Shown one piece after another: positions 1 to 12,700 of a stretch of DNA of 64,000 nucleotides. Position 1 is the stretch's first letter; every line of letters starts with the position of its first letter. The notes below the pieces were generated by a model. It ran no database searches and had not been told where the DNA came from. It saw nothing but the letters and a program-made list of their open reading frames with translations. The stretch comes from Amphiura filiformis (Eukaryota; Echinodermata; Ophiuroidea; Amphilepidida; Amphiuridae), in the NCBI RefSeq assembly GCF_039555335.1, contig NC_092628.1:77564713-77628712 (forward strand), in the 5' to 3' direction. The position numbers were made by a program, and so were the translations under genes.

Positions 1-424
1 GTGCTGGATTTGAGCACCAGGGAGGAGTTCTTAACAAACATGAGGCCTAAGGTGCTTTTACCTCTTGTGGGACCAACAACAACTTGCTCTAAACCATAAT
101 CATTGGCTACATCTATGAGTTCCCGACATAGGGTAGGTTTTTGACTACCAGAACGCACGCTTTGGGTATCCCATATGATGTCTCCAAGATTAAAGTCTCC
201 AGCAAGATAAATATTACTGTACTGGTTTGGGTTCTGAATCTTATTCATAGATTCACGCAATCTGTTCAAATACTCAATCTTAGTTTTAGGGGGACGATAG
301 TATGAACCAATCAAAACTGGTTTTGTACCAGTTACACTCATTTCAATCCAAATTAACTCACAATCTGTGTCTAAGTCATGTCTGTGTGCACAGATCATGT
401 TATTCTTGACTGCCACTATGACAC
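1..424 (-). mobile_element. LINE apurinic-type endonuclease domain fragment
   Basis: The minus strand is open from about 424 to the window edge and reads as the C-terminal half of a non-LTR retrotransposon endonuclease of the exonuclease-endonuclease-phosphatase fold. Visible landmarks are SYYRPP and, about 40 residues later, LAGDFNLGDIIW, the Asn/Asp active-site block of these nucleases. This enzyme nicks target DNA to prime reverse transcription. The fragment is cut by the window start, so the downstream RT part is not seen. It lies 3' of a separate RT tail on the same strand, so the two come from different insertions. Confidence 0.8.
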
Positions 425-432
425 CTCTGTCA

Positions 433-800
433 TCAGTTGTTGAATCGCTGATGGTTGTAGGCCAATATCACTCTTGATGGTGTCAGGGTACTGAAGTGGC
501 CTCTGCGTCTATTTGGTTTCCCATCAGGAGGGGTCCAGAAAATCAGTTGGGAGACAGACTGGTCAATTGTGTGAATGCACTGATCAGCAAAACATAAGCG
601 ATGTTGTCTGATCAGTGATGGCACAGGGGGGATGTCGCTGTACAACGCAGTGTTTGGAATGTGGTCTCGTCAGCTGACACTTAACACCCGATGCAACAGT
701 TGTGTGTGGCATCCATTGAGTCAGTCCTCCATTTTCTTGGTAATGGTCTAAGTTTCTGACCCATACAACAGAATGCTTTCAACACAGGCCTTGAAGAGTG
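433..800 (-). mobile_element. Degenerate C-terminal tail of a LINE reverse transcriptase
   Basis: Minus-strand frames carry the usual end of endonuclease/RT polyproteins. Near 750-800 is a block resembling VESILLYGSET followed by a helix ending in LNGCHTQLL; near 480-560 is a FWTPPDGKPNRRRG block like the basic tail of these proteins. A stop and a frame change separate them, so it is a dead copy. Homology ends at about 800, where an inverted-repeat element begins. Confidence 0.6.
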
Positions 801-999
801 AATAAATCTCACATGGGAGTATTCAGATCTGAAATGAAAACTGTACGGTTGTACAGAAAATAGCATTTGCTTGCATGTGAAATGCTTATATCTGTATTTA
901 GAAGAAAGCATTTGTAGATAGATCTGAATCTGAGATGAAAATACAATAATGTATTGTACATTTTCATCTCAGATCTGAATCTCCCATGTGAGATTTATT
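801..999. repeat. Foldback MITE inside the LINE remnant
   Basis: The left arm starts with AATAAATCTCACATGGGAG and the right arm ends with its near-exact complement, CTCCCATGTGAGATTTATT. Both arms continue into an imperfect match around CAGATCTGAA-ATGAAAA. A second shorter palindrome lies inside, near 915-985. It has no coding capacity. Confidence 0.75.
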
Positions 1000-1366
1000 G
1001 ATATTAAAAGTATCAGAATCTGTCCCCACATGCAAGACTTCCTTCTAAGTTTTTGATTCGAAAAGAGCAGGGGATCATCCCGGTTACGTTTGACTGTACT
1101 TCAAAAATACACTCATCTACTCTAGGTTCCAGAGTTAAAATAAGTACAGCTTGTCTGTTTGCAGTGCGCTAATACTCATACATATGAGGCCAGCACTAAT
1201 AAGGATCGAAGAAGAAGAAGGGAGTTTATTAAAATAGATTATAGTATGAAATACAAGCTTTCCACAATGCCTGTGATTTGCATTAAATTGAGTGTAAACA
1301 AATTATAAACTTTTAGAAAAAAATAATGCTCTCAACATATGAAATTTATCTGTGACTTGATTGCTT

Positions 1367-1552
1367 GATTGATATTCTTACTTTGCAGGGCAGGCGGGGT
1401 TCTGCAGGTCTGTCTGATCAATTTCTAACACCTAGGATAGGATATTTTGAGTAAGTTTTATTGATATTCTTACATTACAGGGCAGGTGGGGTTCTGCCGG
1501 TTTATCTGATCATTTTCTAACACCTAGGACAGAATATTTTGAGTAAGTTTTA
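1367..1552. repeat. Two-copy tandem duplication of about 92 bp
   Basis: The segment beginning TTGATATTCTTAC and containing GGGCAGG-GGGGTTCTGC and CTAACACCTAGGA occurs twice in direct order (starts about 1369 and 1461), with a few substitutions. It is non-coding. Confidence 0.7.
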
Positions 1553-1640
1553 TTGTGTCTTACCAGGGATGCGAGACTTTTTTTATATGTGGAGTCTCGC
1601 ATCCGTGCTTTGACATAAGAGTTTGGCTTAGAACTTGGCT

Positions 1641-3195
1641 TAAAACCCATGCCTGCTGGATACTATGCCCTCATGGTTAGTAAAAAAAACAAACCTTCCT
1701 ACCATGCTTCCTGTAATAGCAAAAATTGTCAATGCTTCTCTTGCATCAGGTGTATTTCCATAAGGTTGAAACATTCCATCATAAAACCTGTTATTAGGAA
1801 GAGCACCATGGATCCAAACTCATTTAAAGTTATCACCCCATTGCGAATATTACCTTTCTGTCTAAAGTAGTGGAAAAGGCAGTGACATGTCAGGTTACCG
1901 ACTATTTGGACAGCAATTGCCTTGGTGAACAACATCAGTCGGCCTATAGGCGAAACCATAGTATGCAGACTGCATTGTTAAAAGTTAAGAACAATAACCT
2001 GCAGTCTTTTGACAAAGGTAATGCTGTCTTTATGGTTCTATTGGACATGTCCGCTGCCTTTGATACTGTGGATCACAGTATCTTACTTCATAGGCTTTAG
2101 ACTAGATTTGGCATCTTGGTTTAGTACAAAAAAATGTACATATTTTCATAACCGCACCGTAAAGGTCAATGTCAAGAACACATTTTCCAAAGAGCATTTG
2201 CTCACATACTCACTTCCTCAGGGCTCTATAGGCCCACAACAAGGGTGTACGTTACATGGATGGTGGATAATATGCTCCCAACTTAATCAAGACAAAGCAT
2301 AATTCATTGTTTTTGCAAATAACCGTGTTTTGCCTACGCTTCAGAATTTTCAACTCAAACTTGGTAATCTGTGTATTCATCCAAAATCATCTGTTAAAAA
2401 TCTTGGTGTTATGCTTGATTCTTCTCTAAACATGTCTGTTCACATAAACTTAATATTTCTGTTAATTTTCACATACGCAATGCTGTCAGTGGGTTGGTAC
2501 TGTCTCGTCTAGATTACGCCAATTCGCTTTTACTTGGTGCACATGCGAAAGATCTTATATATTTGCAGCGCTTCCAAAATAAAGCTGCGTGCCTTGTTTT
2601 TAGTTGTGGACAGGACCAGCCTTCTGCCAGCTTACTACTACTACTACAAAGTTCTTAGGGCGCAATTCGCAAAGAAAGCATCATTGCGCTTACAATAAAA
2701 AACAAATACAGAAGAAAACCAGCTTGCTTGCTTGACGAGCTTCACTGGCTTCCAGTTAAAGAAAGGGTTCATTTAAAATTACATTTGTGTGAACTTCTGT
2801 ACATTTTCAAATGCATTAATGCTCAAGCGGCAAGTTAACTGATTGATCTAATTAATCGCTTGAATAGTAGTGTTGCGCTCAGATCTCCTCATCTGATCTC
2901 ACCCGCCTTTGGGTTCCTCACTCTTTTAGAAAGGCTGGGGATGCTTCATTTGCCATAGGTGCTCCCAAACTATGGAATGAGCTCCCTACTTAGATCAGAG
3001 AGATGGAGTCGGTGTCTGGGTTCAAGTGCATGCTCAAAACTCATCTTTATCCAGATTGCTGCTTGTTTTTGTATTTTTGCTTTAATTGTTGGAATTGCTT
3101 TGTATATTTGCTTGAATTGATTTTGTAAATGTTTTCTTTTAAGGTGCTCTCTGCTTTGTGGAGCACCATATAAATGTTTTATAATAATAATAGAA
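1641..3195 (+). mobile_element. CR1/L2-like LINE reverse transcriptase, 5'-truncated and broken
   Basis: Frame-broken plus-strand peptides line up in the order of a CR1/L2/jockey-type RT. A block around KVVEKAV and HQSAYRRNHSMQTALL (1870-1985) leads into the palm motif VLLDMSAAFDTVDH (about 2037-2080). After a gap follow KNLGVMLDSSL (about 2397), the SRLDYANSLLLG block and LQRFQNKAACLVF (2500-2600), and LDELHWLPVKERV (2730-2770). Several frameshifts and in-frame stops show it is dead. The 3' end is a TAATAATAA microsatellite following a sequence that reads as a structured 3' UTR (3140-3195), as expected of L2/CR1 elements. The endonuclease part is missing, which is typical 5' truncation. Confidence 0.85.
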
Positions 3196-3731
3196 AAAAT
3201 AATGATCAAGTCAAAGTAACATAAGTGTTATCTTTGTTCCTTTTTATAATCTTAAATAACAAAAATCCATTTACACAGGAAGAATTCAAATAGGAAATGA
3301 ATAGAATTTTATGCTTGGATCTTGAATACATTTCACAAAGCCTTACAATAATTTACCACACATAAGCCCTAATTAAATCAACTAGCGGAATGCCCGCGCT
3401 AAAACGGGCAGAATCGCTGATGCGATTAGGCTTCATGATGATAGAGACTATTACAAGCCTCCCGTTATCCCATCCCGTAAACAATAACCCCATAAGCAAG
3501 TTTAGTTGACTTTGCGCACCCGTGCGTGCGAGTCAAGTGGCGTGCGTCGTGTACGCCGACGGGCTAACGACGGCGCGCTTTCTGCTAGACATGTGGACGT
3601 GTTAGTTGGCATAACCCGTAAACAAACAGCCGCTATTATATTTGACCGAAAAACTCTTTTTTACTGATTTTGAGGCCAATTCTTAACCGTTTTCAACCAA
3701 ATCAAGATCAGTCCATTCCCCGATCTCCAGT
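3196..3731 (+). promoter_or_regulatory. Probable promoter and 5' UTR of the VPS9-domain gene
   Basis: No coding sequence is visible. The last 250 bases, about 3500-3610, are far richer in CpG than anything nearby (runs such as CGTGCGTGCGAG and GACGGCGCGC) and sit directly before the first coding exon at 3732, as a CpG-type metazoan promoter would. The first part (3196-3480) is AT-rich and unremarkable. No TATA box is clear. The start of transcription is not determined. Confidence 0.4.
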
Positions 3732-6700
3732 ATGAATTTGGCGACATTAGGATCCAAACTGACGGAGTCTTTCGATGCACACCCCCACATACAACATTTC
3801 GCTATTTATAGTAAGATTGTAAGCCTTTGCAAGATACTTTATATTCATAGTAACATGTATAAGTGTCCCTTGAATATTTATTTTATTTTTATTTTTGCTG
3901 TAATTGCTTTTTAGGAATAAGAAGTTCTTGAATTTATTCCCCGAGAATCGACAACATATCGCTAGTCTAGATATTAACATACGACAGTTTAACACGACGT
4001 ATATGATAGTCAAGGGCTATCTGGATGCGGCTGCTCATAAACTCAGACAAATGTGGGAAGTCAGCAGAGAGGTGAGTAGGTCAATCAATACTAGGCCAAA
4101 ATTAGTTTTAAAACCCATTTTTATTTGTTAGTTTTTATGCCTCCAGCAGTATACACCAGGCACAAAAAGAAACTCGTCAGTTATATTCATCCTTGCTGTT
4201 CAATAACTTGATAACTTTGGATTATTCTGAAATATACATTTCGTTAATTGGACTTTTGCTTTCTCATTTGACACCCTGTTCGTGAAAAACGAACAAGAAT
4301 TAACCAAGATATGCGCCTCCAAAGCCTGAAACCCCCAAACCAAAAGTTGCATGTTCAATGATTTTCAATGGGAACGCATCGTTGTATTGCACACAAGCAC
4401 CACGGGCCAATCAATAAAGCACACAATGTAACAGGCACAATTGGATCATTAAAATTGCAACTTTTCATTTTGGGGTTTGAGAGTTTGAGGCGCATATCTT
4501 GGTCAATTCTTGCTCAATGTTCACGATCAGGGTGTCAAATGAGAAAGAAAAGTCCAATTAACAAAATGTATATTTCAGAATAATCCAAAATTATCAAGTT
4601 ATTGAACAGCAAGGATGAATATAACTGACGAAGTTTTTTTGTGCCTGGTGTAGTCCGGTATATACAGGAATTTAATGATGACCCCCCACTGGACTCTACC
4701 AACCAACTTTTTTAGCTTCCTTTTATGGTCCTATAATACATTCAAGATGTTAACAAAAAATGATTCATGGCACTCTGGCCATATTCAAGGTTGGGTCAAC
4801 ACAGTGTTCAAATTTCAAAGTTGCTCAAATCTGGTTAACAAGCACACCAAATTATTCCTCTCATTGCAAGGATTTGGAAAAAGTATAGTTTGACCTACCT
4901 GCAACATACCATTCTTGAGTTATAAGCAAAAAGACTGTAGTTGTAATAAATAGCCTACATTTATAATAATAACCAATAGGAAAATACCTCTTTTTTTCCC
5001 TTCACAGGCTATTATAGACAACAACCATTATGTGAGATTACAGTCTGACAGCAGATTAGAAGATGCAATATCTATAGCAGTTGAAAGGTGAGATATAAAA
5101 CTATTGTCAAAATTATAGGCATTGGATTCAATAGGATAAGAGTTGCTTACTTGCTTAAGTCGAGTGTTGTCCTCAAACTGTGATGGTCCTCCATATCTTC
5201 CTGTCTTGCATTGCTGTTGTCATGTCAGTATAGGTTCAAGTCCGGTGTCTTGCCTTAGAATGTCGACATATGTTAGGGCAGGTCTTCCTTGTTTTTTTCC
5301 CATGCTTCGGAATCCAGTGCACCTATTTATATACAGGTTCTGTCTTGCTTCTTCAGCCTTGACCAGCAAACCATGTCCTTCTTTCCCTGATTTTGTCTAA
5401 TAACTTTGGGAGGTCACCATACAGCTCTTTGTTTGTCATATGTTGGTCTGGTGTAACAGCCATCCAGCTCCTTTGCCAGTTTGGAAGTGACAGTCCATGC
5501 CTCACACCCATAGAGCAGTACTGATTCAACTGTTGCTGTAAATAAGCATTGTTTCAACCTTGTTGAGAGCGATGACTTCCAGATCTTAGCCATCCCATTA
5601 CAAGCACTCCAGGCTGCTGCTTTTCGAATTTTACATCCTTTTCTGAGCTCTGCATCCATGCCCCCAGGTATTTGACATCTGTGACCTCCTCAATCTGTAT
5701 TCCACTGTTTGTCTTGACTGCGAGACCTTTGTTGTGGTTAAATGCCTTGAACTTCATTTTGCCAGCATTCATTTTCAGTCCGACCTTTCCTACTGATGTT
5801 TCTACCTGGCTGAGCAACTTGTTAGCTTGATCTATTTCATCTGACAATAATGCTATCATCGGTGAAATCAAAGTCAGTGACAACCTCTGGACCAATGCCC
5901 CTACTTTTTCTTCTTTCTAAATTGTAGTTGGAATCCAAGTTCCTCTTCCTTACCCTCTATTGCAGTCTCAGGGCATATCCAGGACCACTACAAATAGATA
6001 TGGAGCAAGAGTGTCACCCTGCTATGTACTAGCAGGAGGAGACTTACGTACTTTGCTTCCCTTTTCACCTTACGGCTAGCCAGTGACAAGTTGAATTGAT
6101 TTGCAGCATAGGAGTGTTTCAAGCAAGCAAGCAAGCAAGAAGAAAAGTTATAAAAAGTAATAGAAGAGTAAAAATTGTAGGAATGAAGGAGAGGGAAACA
6201 GCAGCTACAATTACATCTACAACTACATGCACTAGATGCATCACTTAAACCTGTGACATCTTTGTCACCCACCACCAGGATAAGAGTACTGTAGGTGAAA
6301 ATGCTACACAAACCATAATAAAATAAGCTACCAGTTGTATGAAGAAATTTCATGCATATTTGAAATCTATCTGATGTATTTTAAACCTGGGGAGGGGGGT
6401 TACTCATAGAAGTTGAAAGTGGACCCATCAATATACCAATTTTAGAGCAATTTGGACCTATCGATATACCCAAGTCACAATTTGGGCCAGACTGAACAAC
6501 TTTTACCCAAATGTGTAGACATTTCAAATATTTTCTGAAAAAATTGAGAAAATTTTGACAAAAAATACCCATCCATTTGCTAAACTTGTCCTAGAAAAAG
6601 GGGTTATTGATACACAAAAAGGCCAAAAAATGCAGTTTACAGTACATCCCCGTATGGCCATTTGTACTGAGTACCCCTCAGGGTATGTATGTTATTGAAG

Positions 6701-9700
6701 ACAGTTTTGTTAATGCCACCTATTTGTTATTATTTATACACTTGAAACAGTTACATCATGGGAGGCGTACATTCCAAAGTAATCAATGCAGTCACAACTC
6801 AGTGTGCTGCAGGAGACAGAAGGTTAGCACAGAAGGTTGAAGAATTACAGGGAGTGACAGGGGAACAGCTTGGGCTACTGGAGGAATTTTGTTGTGAACT
6901 ACCTGGTGCTGTAAGTTGAATAATAAGACTTTCATCTGAATTGTTTTGGTGTAGATAATCATAGCAACTTTCCTTTCCTCTTATCATATTTCTTATCATC
7001 ATCCAACTGCAGCTGTGTGTATGTATACTAAAATAATGAGTATCGTAAACAAATTTATTTGTGCATCAAAATTAGCCAAATTTGTTCAAGTCATCAAGAT
7101 CAACTATATGATGGCATTTAAGGGGTACTACACCTGTGGTAAATTTGTGACTATTTTTGCATTTTTCAAAAATAATAACACACTGGTAAAAAAAGTTATG
7201 TATATTATTGGGGCAAGGGATCCAATTACTACACTGAAATTTCAGTAACTCAAGACAAGCGGTTCAGCATATATGATAGGAAATGAGGTACATCCTAGCG
7301 GTACCTTATTTCTTATCATAAATAACGAACCGCTTGTCTTGGGTCACTGAAATTCCAGTGTAGTAATTGGATTCCTTGCCCTATAATACACATAGCTTTT
7401 GTTACCAGTGTGTTATTAGTTTTTGAGAAAAATGAAAAAATAGACACAAATTTATCGAGGGGTGTAGTACACCCTTAAAGAAAAAAATTGATGAGATTGT
7501 GTAGACCATCCATAGTACTTTCAGTAGAAATAACTTTAAAATAACAAAATACCCCCCCATTAGATATTATTTAAAAATCAGCTCATGAGTATCTAGTAAT
7601 AAATAAATACAAGAGGTATAATCCATTGAAAGCATGAGAATCAATCTAACTGCTAGGCAAATCCGAAAAGCTTGCTAGTAATATGAAATCAACTTTGATT
7701 CATGCAAATTTAATTAAAAATCTGTTGAAAATCTAAGTGTATTTCTGTCATTTATTTTTGTTGCAGGTGGTTGAATTAGCAAGACTAGATGGCATTAATA
7801 ATCCACATGAAAAACTGTTATGTCTCAAAGCAACTCTTGTAAGTATTATTGTAATGTTGTGAGTTCCTGAAAAAAGATTTTTTTCGCTGATTCAGATCAC
7901 TATATTATATGTAAATAAACACTTGAAAAGTTCAAAAAAAGTTAGACAATTGTTATGACATATTCTTTGCAGAGAGTTGTGATCAAAACATTTGACTTTG
8001 TTTTAGCCTTGAATAGTGGTTTTTCACTTTCGGAAAGGAAAGAAGGAACAAAAAAGGAGAGAAGATGAATAAAGAAGTCTGAGTTTTCCCCTGGGTTTTG
8101 ACCCCACGACCTATCACGTGCCAAGCACTCCATCGGCGACCGGTAGCCATGAGTGTTTCACTGGCCTGGCCAACGAAACTGTGCGTATATGAGTTAGGGT
8201 GATTGCATTCCAGCATCATGTGGGATGCATGCATGTGCAGCGGTTTTGCTCTGCAAGATTTTGTAAGATATTTTAGAGTAACTCTCGCAATCGAGTTCTG
8301 TCCTCAACCTTTTTACCATTTCTGTGTTATCTTTCAGGACAATATTACTACTGAAGTAAATACTCATACAAAGAACCGGTCTGTCCCAGGTTCCAGTGCC
8401 AGCAATACAGTCCTCACATCGGATGAACTCATCCCATTATTGGTATGTTATGGGGATATGTGGCTTTTAAATTGAGACATTGATATGAAGTCAGTGGAGA
8501 ATAATTACATCATACCCTATATTTAGCATACACCTTATGTGCAATTTATGTCTTGGTTGCAATGAGGCATCACACCCTTACGATTCTGTGTGGAGGGTAT
8601 TCCGTAATTGTACTGTAATTGGTATGTCATGGGGATATATGGCTTTCAAATTAAGACATTGAAAGTTAAAAGCATGCTGAAATATAAAAAAATAAAATAC
8701 AACCATAATAATAAAAGTCACACAAAGCAGCCTTTTGAGATTATGTGATTCAGGGGACAAACTGGAGAATGTTTTGTGATACTGATGATGACCAATTATT
8801 TCAACCTTATCAGACTTCACTGATTAACTATTTGTGTTATTAATTTTGTAAACTTCTTAACAAGGTCTATGAAATGTAGTTACCGTATTCGTTCCAATAA
8901 GCGCCCATGCCCCAATAAGCGCCCACCCAGGGTATTTTCAATTTACTAAAGGGTACCATTAATGTTGAAGTGATAGATGTCGATACAGTGATGTACACTT
9001 GCAATACATTTTCTGCATCAGAAAAGTTACTAGAACTTCTCAAGACCCTTTTATAACATACGTAAATTTGTCTCTAATAAACGCCCCTTATGAAAAAAAT
9101 TAAGTAAATGAGGTAAAAAAAATGACTTTGTTAAGCGCCCTGGGCGCTTATTGGAATGAATACGGTATTTCAAAATATGTTAAATAACAAGTTTTATTTT
9201 GCCAAAAATCAATAAATAGTTGACTCTACTGTTGAACTGATTTTGTTTTAGGTTATGGTTATCAGCCATGCTAAATGTGGTCACCTAGCAAGTAATCTAT
9301 ACTATATGGAGAAGTTTCATTGGGTGAAGAACAAACATGATGAAAAGGGGTAAGCAGAACTTGCTAGAAATATATATCAAACTGGTATAAGAATTTCAAT
9401 CAAATCAATCGACACATTGATGAGACAGTTTATATTTCCAACATGTCCTTGTCAGGAGAGCTTTTGGGATGAAGTGATCATGTATATTGTTAAACACTTC
9501 AGAAACGACTTGTATAATTTCATTGGCATGGATGGGACACTCCATCATACGCCTTGGTGAAACCAATGGCGTTTGCTCAGTTTATGTAATTCTATAAAGA
9601 AACCCTAGTATAAACTTTAATTTATCAATTAATGAATATTAACATTAACTTTGATTAAAAGTGTTTAAGAATGAGGATAAATGTATTATTTTTAACGCAT

Positions 9701-12700
9701 CTATCATCTCATATAACTACCAATATTTTTGGTGTAGAATAACTTGGCCATAGATTTTGTTGTGCTACTTTAAAAAAAATGATATCGCCTGTTTTATATG
9801 AGACAATAGATGCACAACAGAGGGTCAAAACAATATCTTTATTCTCTTATATTTGATATGAGCTAGGTATTGATTACATTTCAATATGTTTCTTTTTTTA
9901 GGTACACATTAGTCACATTTAAAGCAGCTATGGAATACATGAGAAACACAGACTTCTCACATATCAGAACTAGTCAACATAAACTCAAGAAAGAGGTAAG
10001 CTATCTCACACCTTGATCTCCTTGTCATGCTAGCAGTAAGTAGCCTGCAGTCATAATGAATCAAGCAGCTATGGAATACATGAGAAACACAGACTTCTCA
10101 CATATCAGAACTAGTCAACATAAACTCAAGAAAGAGGTAAGCTATCTCACACCTTGATCTCCTTGTCATGCTAGCAGTAAGTAGCCTGCAGTCATAATGA
10201 ATCAAGCAGCTATGGAATACATGAGAAACACAGACTTCTCACATATCAGAACTAGTCAACATAAACTCAAGAAAGAGGTAAGCTATCTCACACCTTGATC
10301 TCCTTGTCATGCTAGCAGTAAGTAGCCTGCAGTCATAATGAATCAAGCAGCTATGGAATACATGAGAAACACAGACTTCTCACATATCAGAACTAGTCAA
10401 CATAAACTCAAGAAAGAGGTAAGCTATCTCACACCTTGATCTCCTTGTCATGCTAGCAGTAAGTAGCCTGCAGTCATAATGAATCAAGCAGCTATGGAAT
10501 ACATGAGAAACACAGACTTCTCACATATCAGAACTAGTCAACATAAACTCAAGAAAGAGGTAAGCTATCTCACACCTTGATCTCCTAGATAGAGAGAGTC
10601 ATGTGGCCTGCAGTCATATTGAATCAAGCAATTAGTGATGCACAAGTTATGTTATCCACAACAGACATCATTTCCAATATAGCTATAAGTGGCCTGCAGT
10701 CATATTGAATCAAGCAATTAGCGATGCACAAGTTATGTTATCCACAACAGACATCATTTCCAATATAGCTATAAGTGGCCTGCAGTCATATTGAATCAAG
10801 CAATTAGCGATGCACAAGGGAAGGTATGCATGTTATCCACAACATAGACATCATTTCTAATAATAGCTATAAGTGTACTCTATTCTGTGGTCACTCCCAA
10901 CTCTAATCATAACCTAAACCCTAATGAAAATCTTAACAAAATCTCTTAAACTAAATTTACACTCAATCGCTTTGCAGCAAATCGATTTTTACGCATGCTC
11001 AGTGATTACTTCCGTTTGCAGGGCATTAAGCCGATCAATCGATACAAGCCCCTGAGGCAAAAAAAAATGTTGCCTTTGCGAGTTGAAGAAATCTTAACTT
11101 CCGAATGATGTCTCTTGTCACATGAATGCATCAACCAATCATTTTCTACCAACTGGATCTATAATTTTGCCAATTAATTCAACTTTTTTGATCATTAACA
11201 TTCGGATATGAATACATTGAAAACAATTTAATTATTGACAGCAATGGATGTTCTAAAAATGTATTTTGTGGCCTTTTGAATATTTTAATTGTCATCTGCA
11301 ATAGCGATCGCTGCAAACCTAAATTGCAAAAGCAAGGAGCAATGCATCAAAAAAATGTGGCCATTGAACATCGCTTTCCAACAGCAGTGCATCACAATCA
11401 GTCAGTGATTGTGTTTGTGTATAAATTCAGCTTTCCTAATCTCTTAGTGTGGCAGTCGTTATTAAACTTTTGCCTCATTTGTCATAGTAACACAACATAT
11501 ATTACCTCATTGTATTTTACAGATGTCCATAGAAGAGTTAATGGCAGCATCTCAGAATGTGTATGCAGATGGCAATAACACACCATCAGATACAGAGAGG
11601 AGAAGACATCCATCAGGACAGGCAGATACATCGCTACAAATGAAGCTAGAAAATATAACACGCATGATGGAGTCTACACCACTGTCTTCCAATTCTGCAG
11701 CTCACGGTGCAGGTCTGCAACCCATATTTTCAGGTATATAAGTTAGTGGGTCTTCAGATTCAAGATCATTCATAACCAAGATCGTTCATGTCAGAGCTGC
11801 CAACATTGTGATTTTGGAATCGGGGAAATTTTAGAATTTGATATTGAATGTACTTTTGCATGGCGAGTGACTTGGAGCAAAGCCTCTAACGGGTGGGGTC
11901 CAGGGGCCCTGGCGGGGTTCCCAGAGGGTGGAACCCCAGAAACTCTGTGCGACATAGGCACATAGAGATGGATTATGTGACACAATGTGTCCAACAGACC
12001 ATTTATGCACATGTTTGCACATTGCATGATTTCACACTGCAGTAATTGGTCATTAGCATTTTAGCAGGTTCGATTTTTTAAACGGCAAAATGCAAGTTGT
12101 GATTAAAATAAATTAGGTATAAATTTTACATTTTAGTGAAGAGTTGAAAAGTAATGGTTATGAATTAGATTACTAAATATTTTGCAACAGGTATATTTCC
12201 GGCATTATGAAAAATATATTTTACACATTTCGTTTTGGACCTAAGGATATCCCGCGGGGTACAGTAGGTAGCTCACATGTGGCCATTACATAAGATGGGT
12301 TTCCACCAATTATAAGATGTTTGTCACAAAGAATGCTTAAATGATCTGCTGAATTAATGATTAAAAAAAACTTTTACCAGAGATTAAGTGTTGGAAATTC
12401 TATAAACTAAACCCCATCTCTTAATGTTATTCTGTGCATGCAGGTTTTGAAGAAAATTTGGAAAGACAAAATCGTGGAAGAGCAGCACCTCCTCCCCCAG
12501 ATGTGATACCAATAACAGACCAAAGATCATCTAGAGCATCTCAACTAGGGTGAGTTTTGTCAGCTAGCATTGAGCAACGATACCAGGGTTTGTCATACCA
12601 ATGACTAGAGGCTTGATTTTCAAAAATGAAATGATGCGACTCAGATTTTCAAATTTCCCCACAGATATTATATAGTGAATTGTGTCTTTTGGCTCAACTT

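Noticed and set aside
9924..10585. Regular identical repeats resembling a CRISPR array
   Set aside because: The units are contiguous 141-bp copies with no unique spacers and contain a spliced exon; the genome is eukaryotic.
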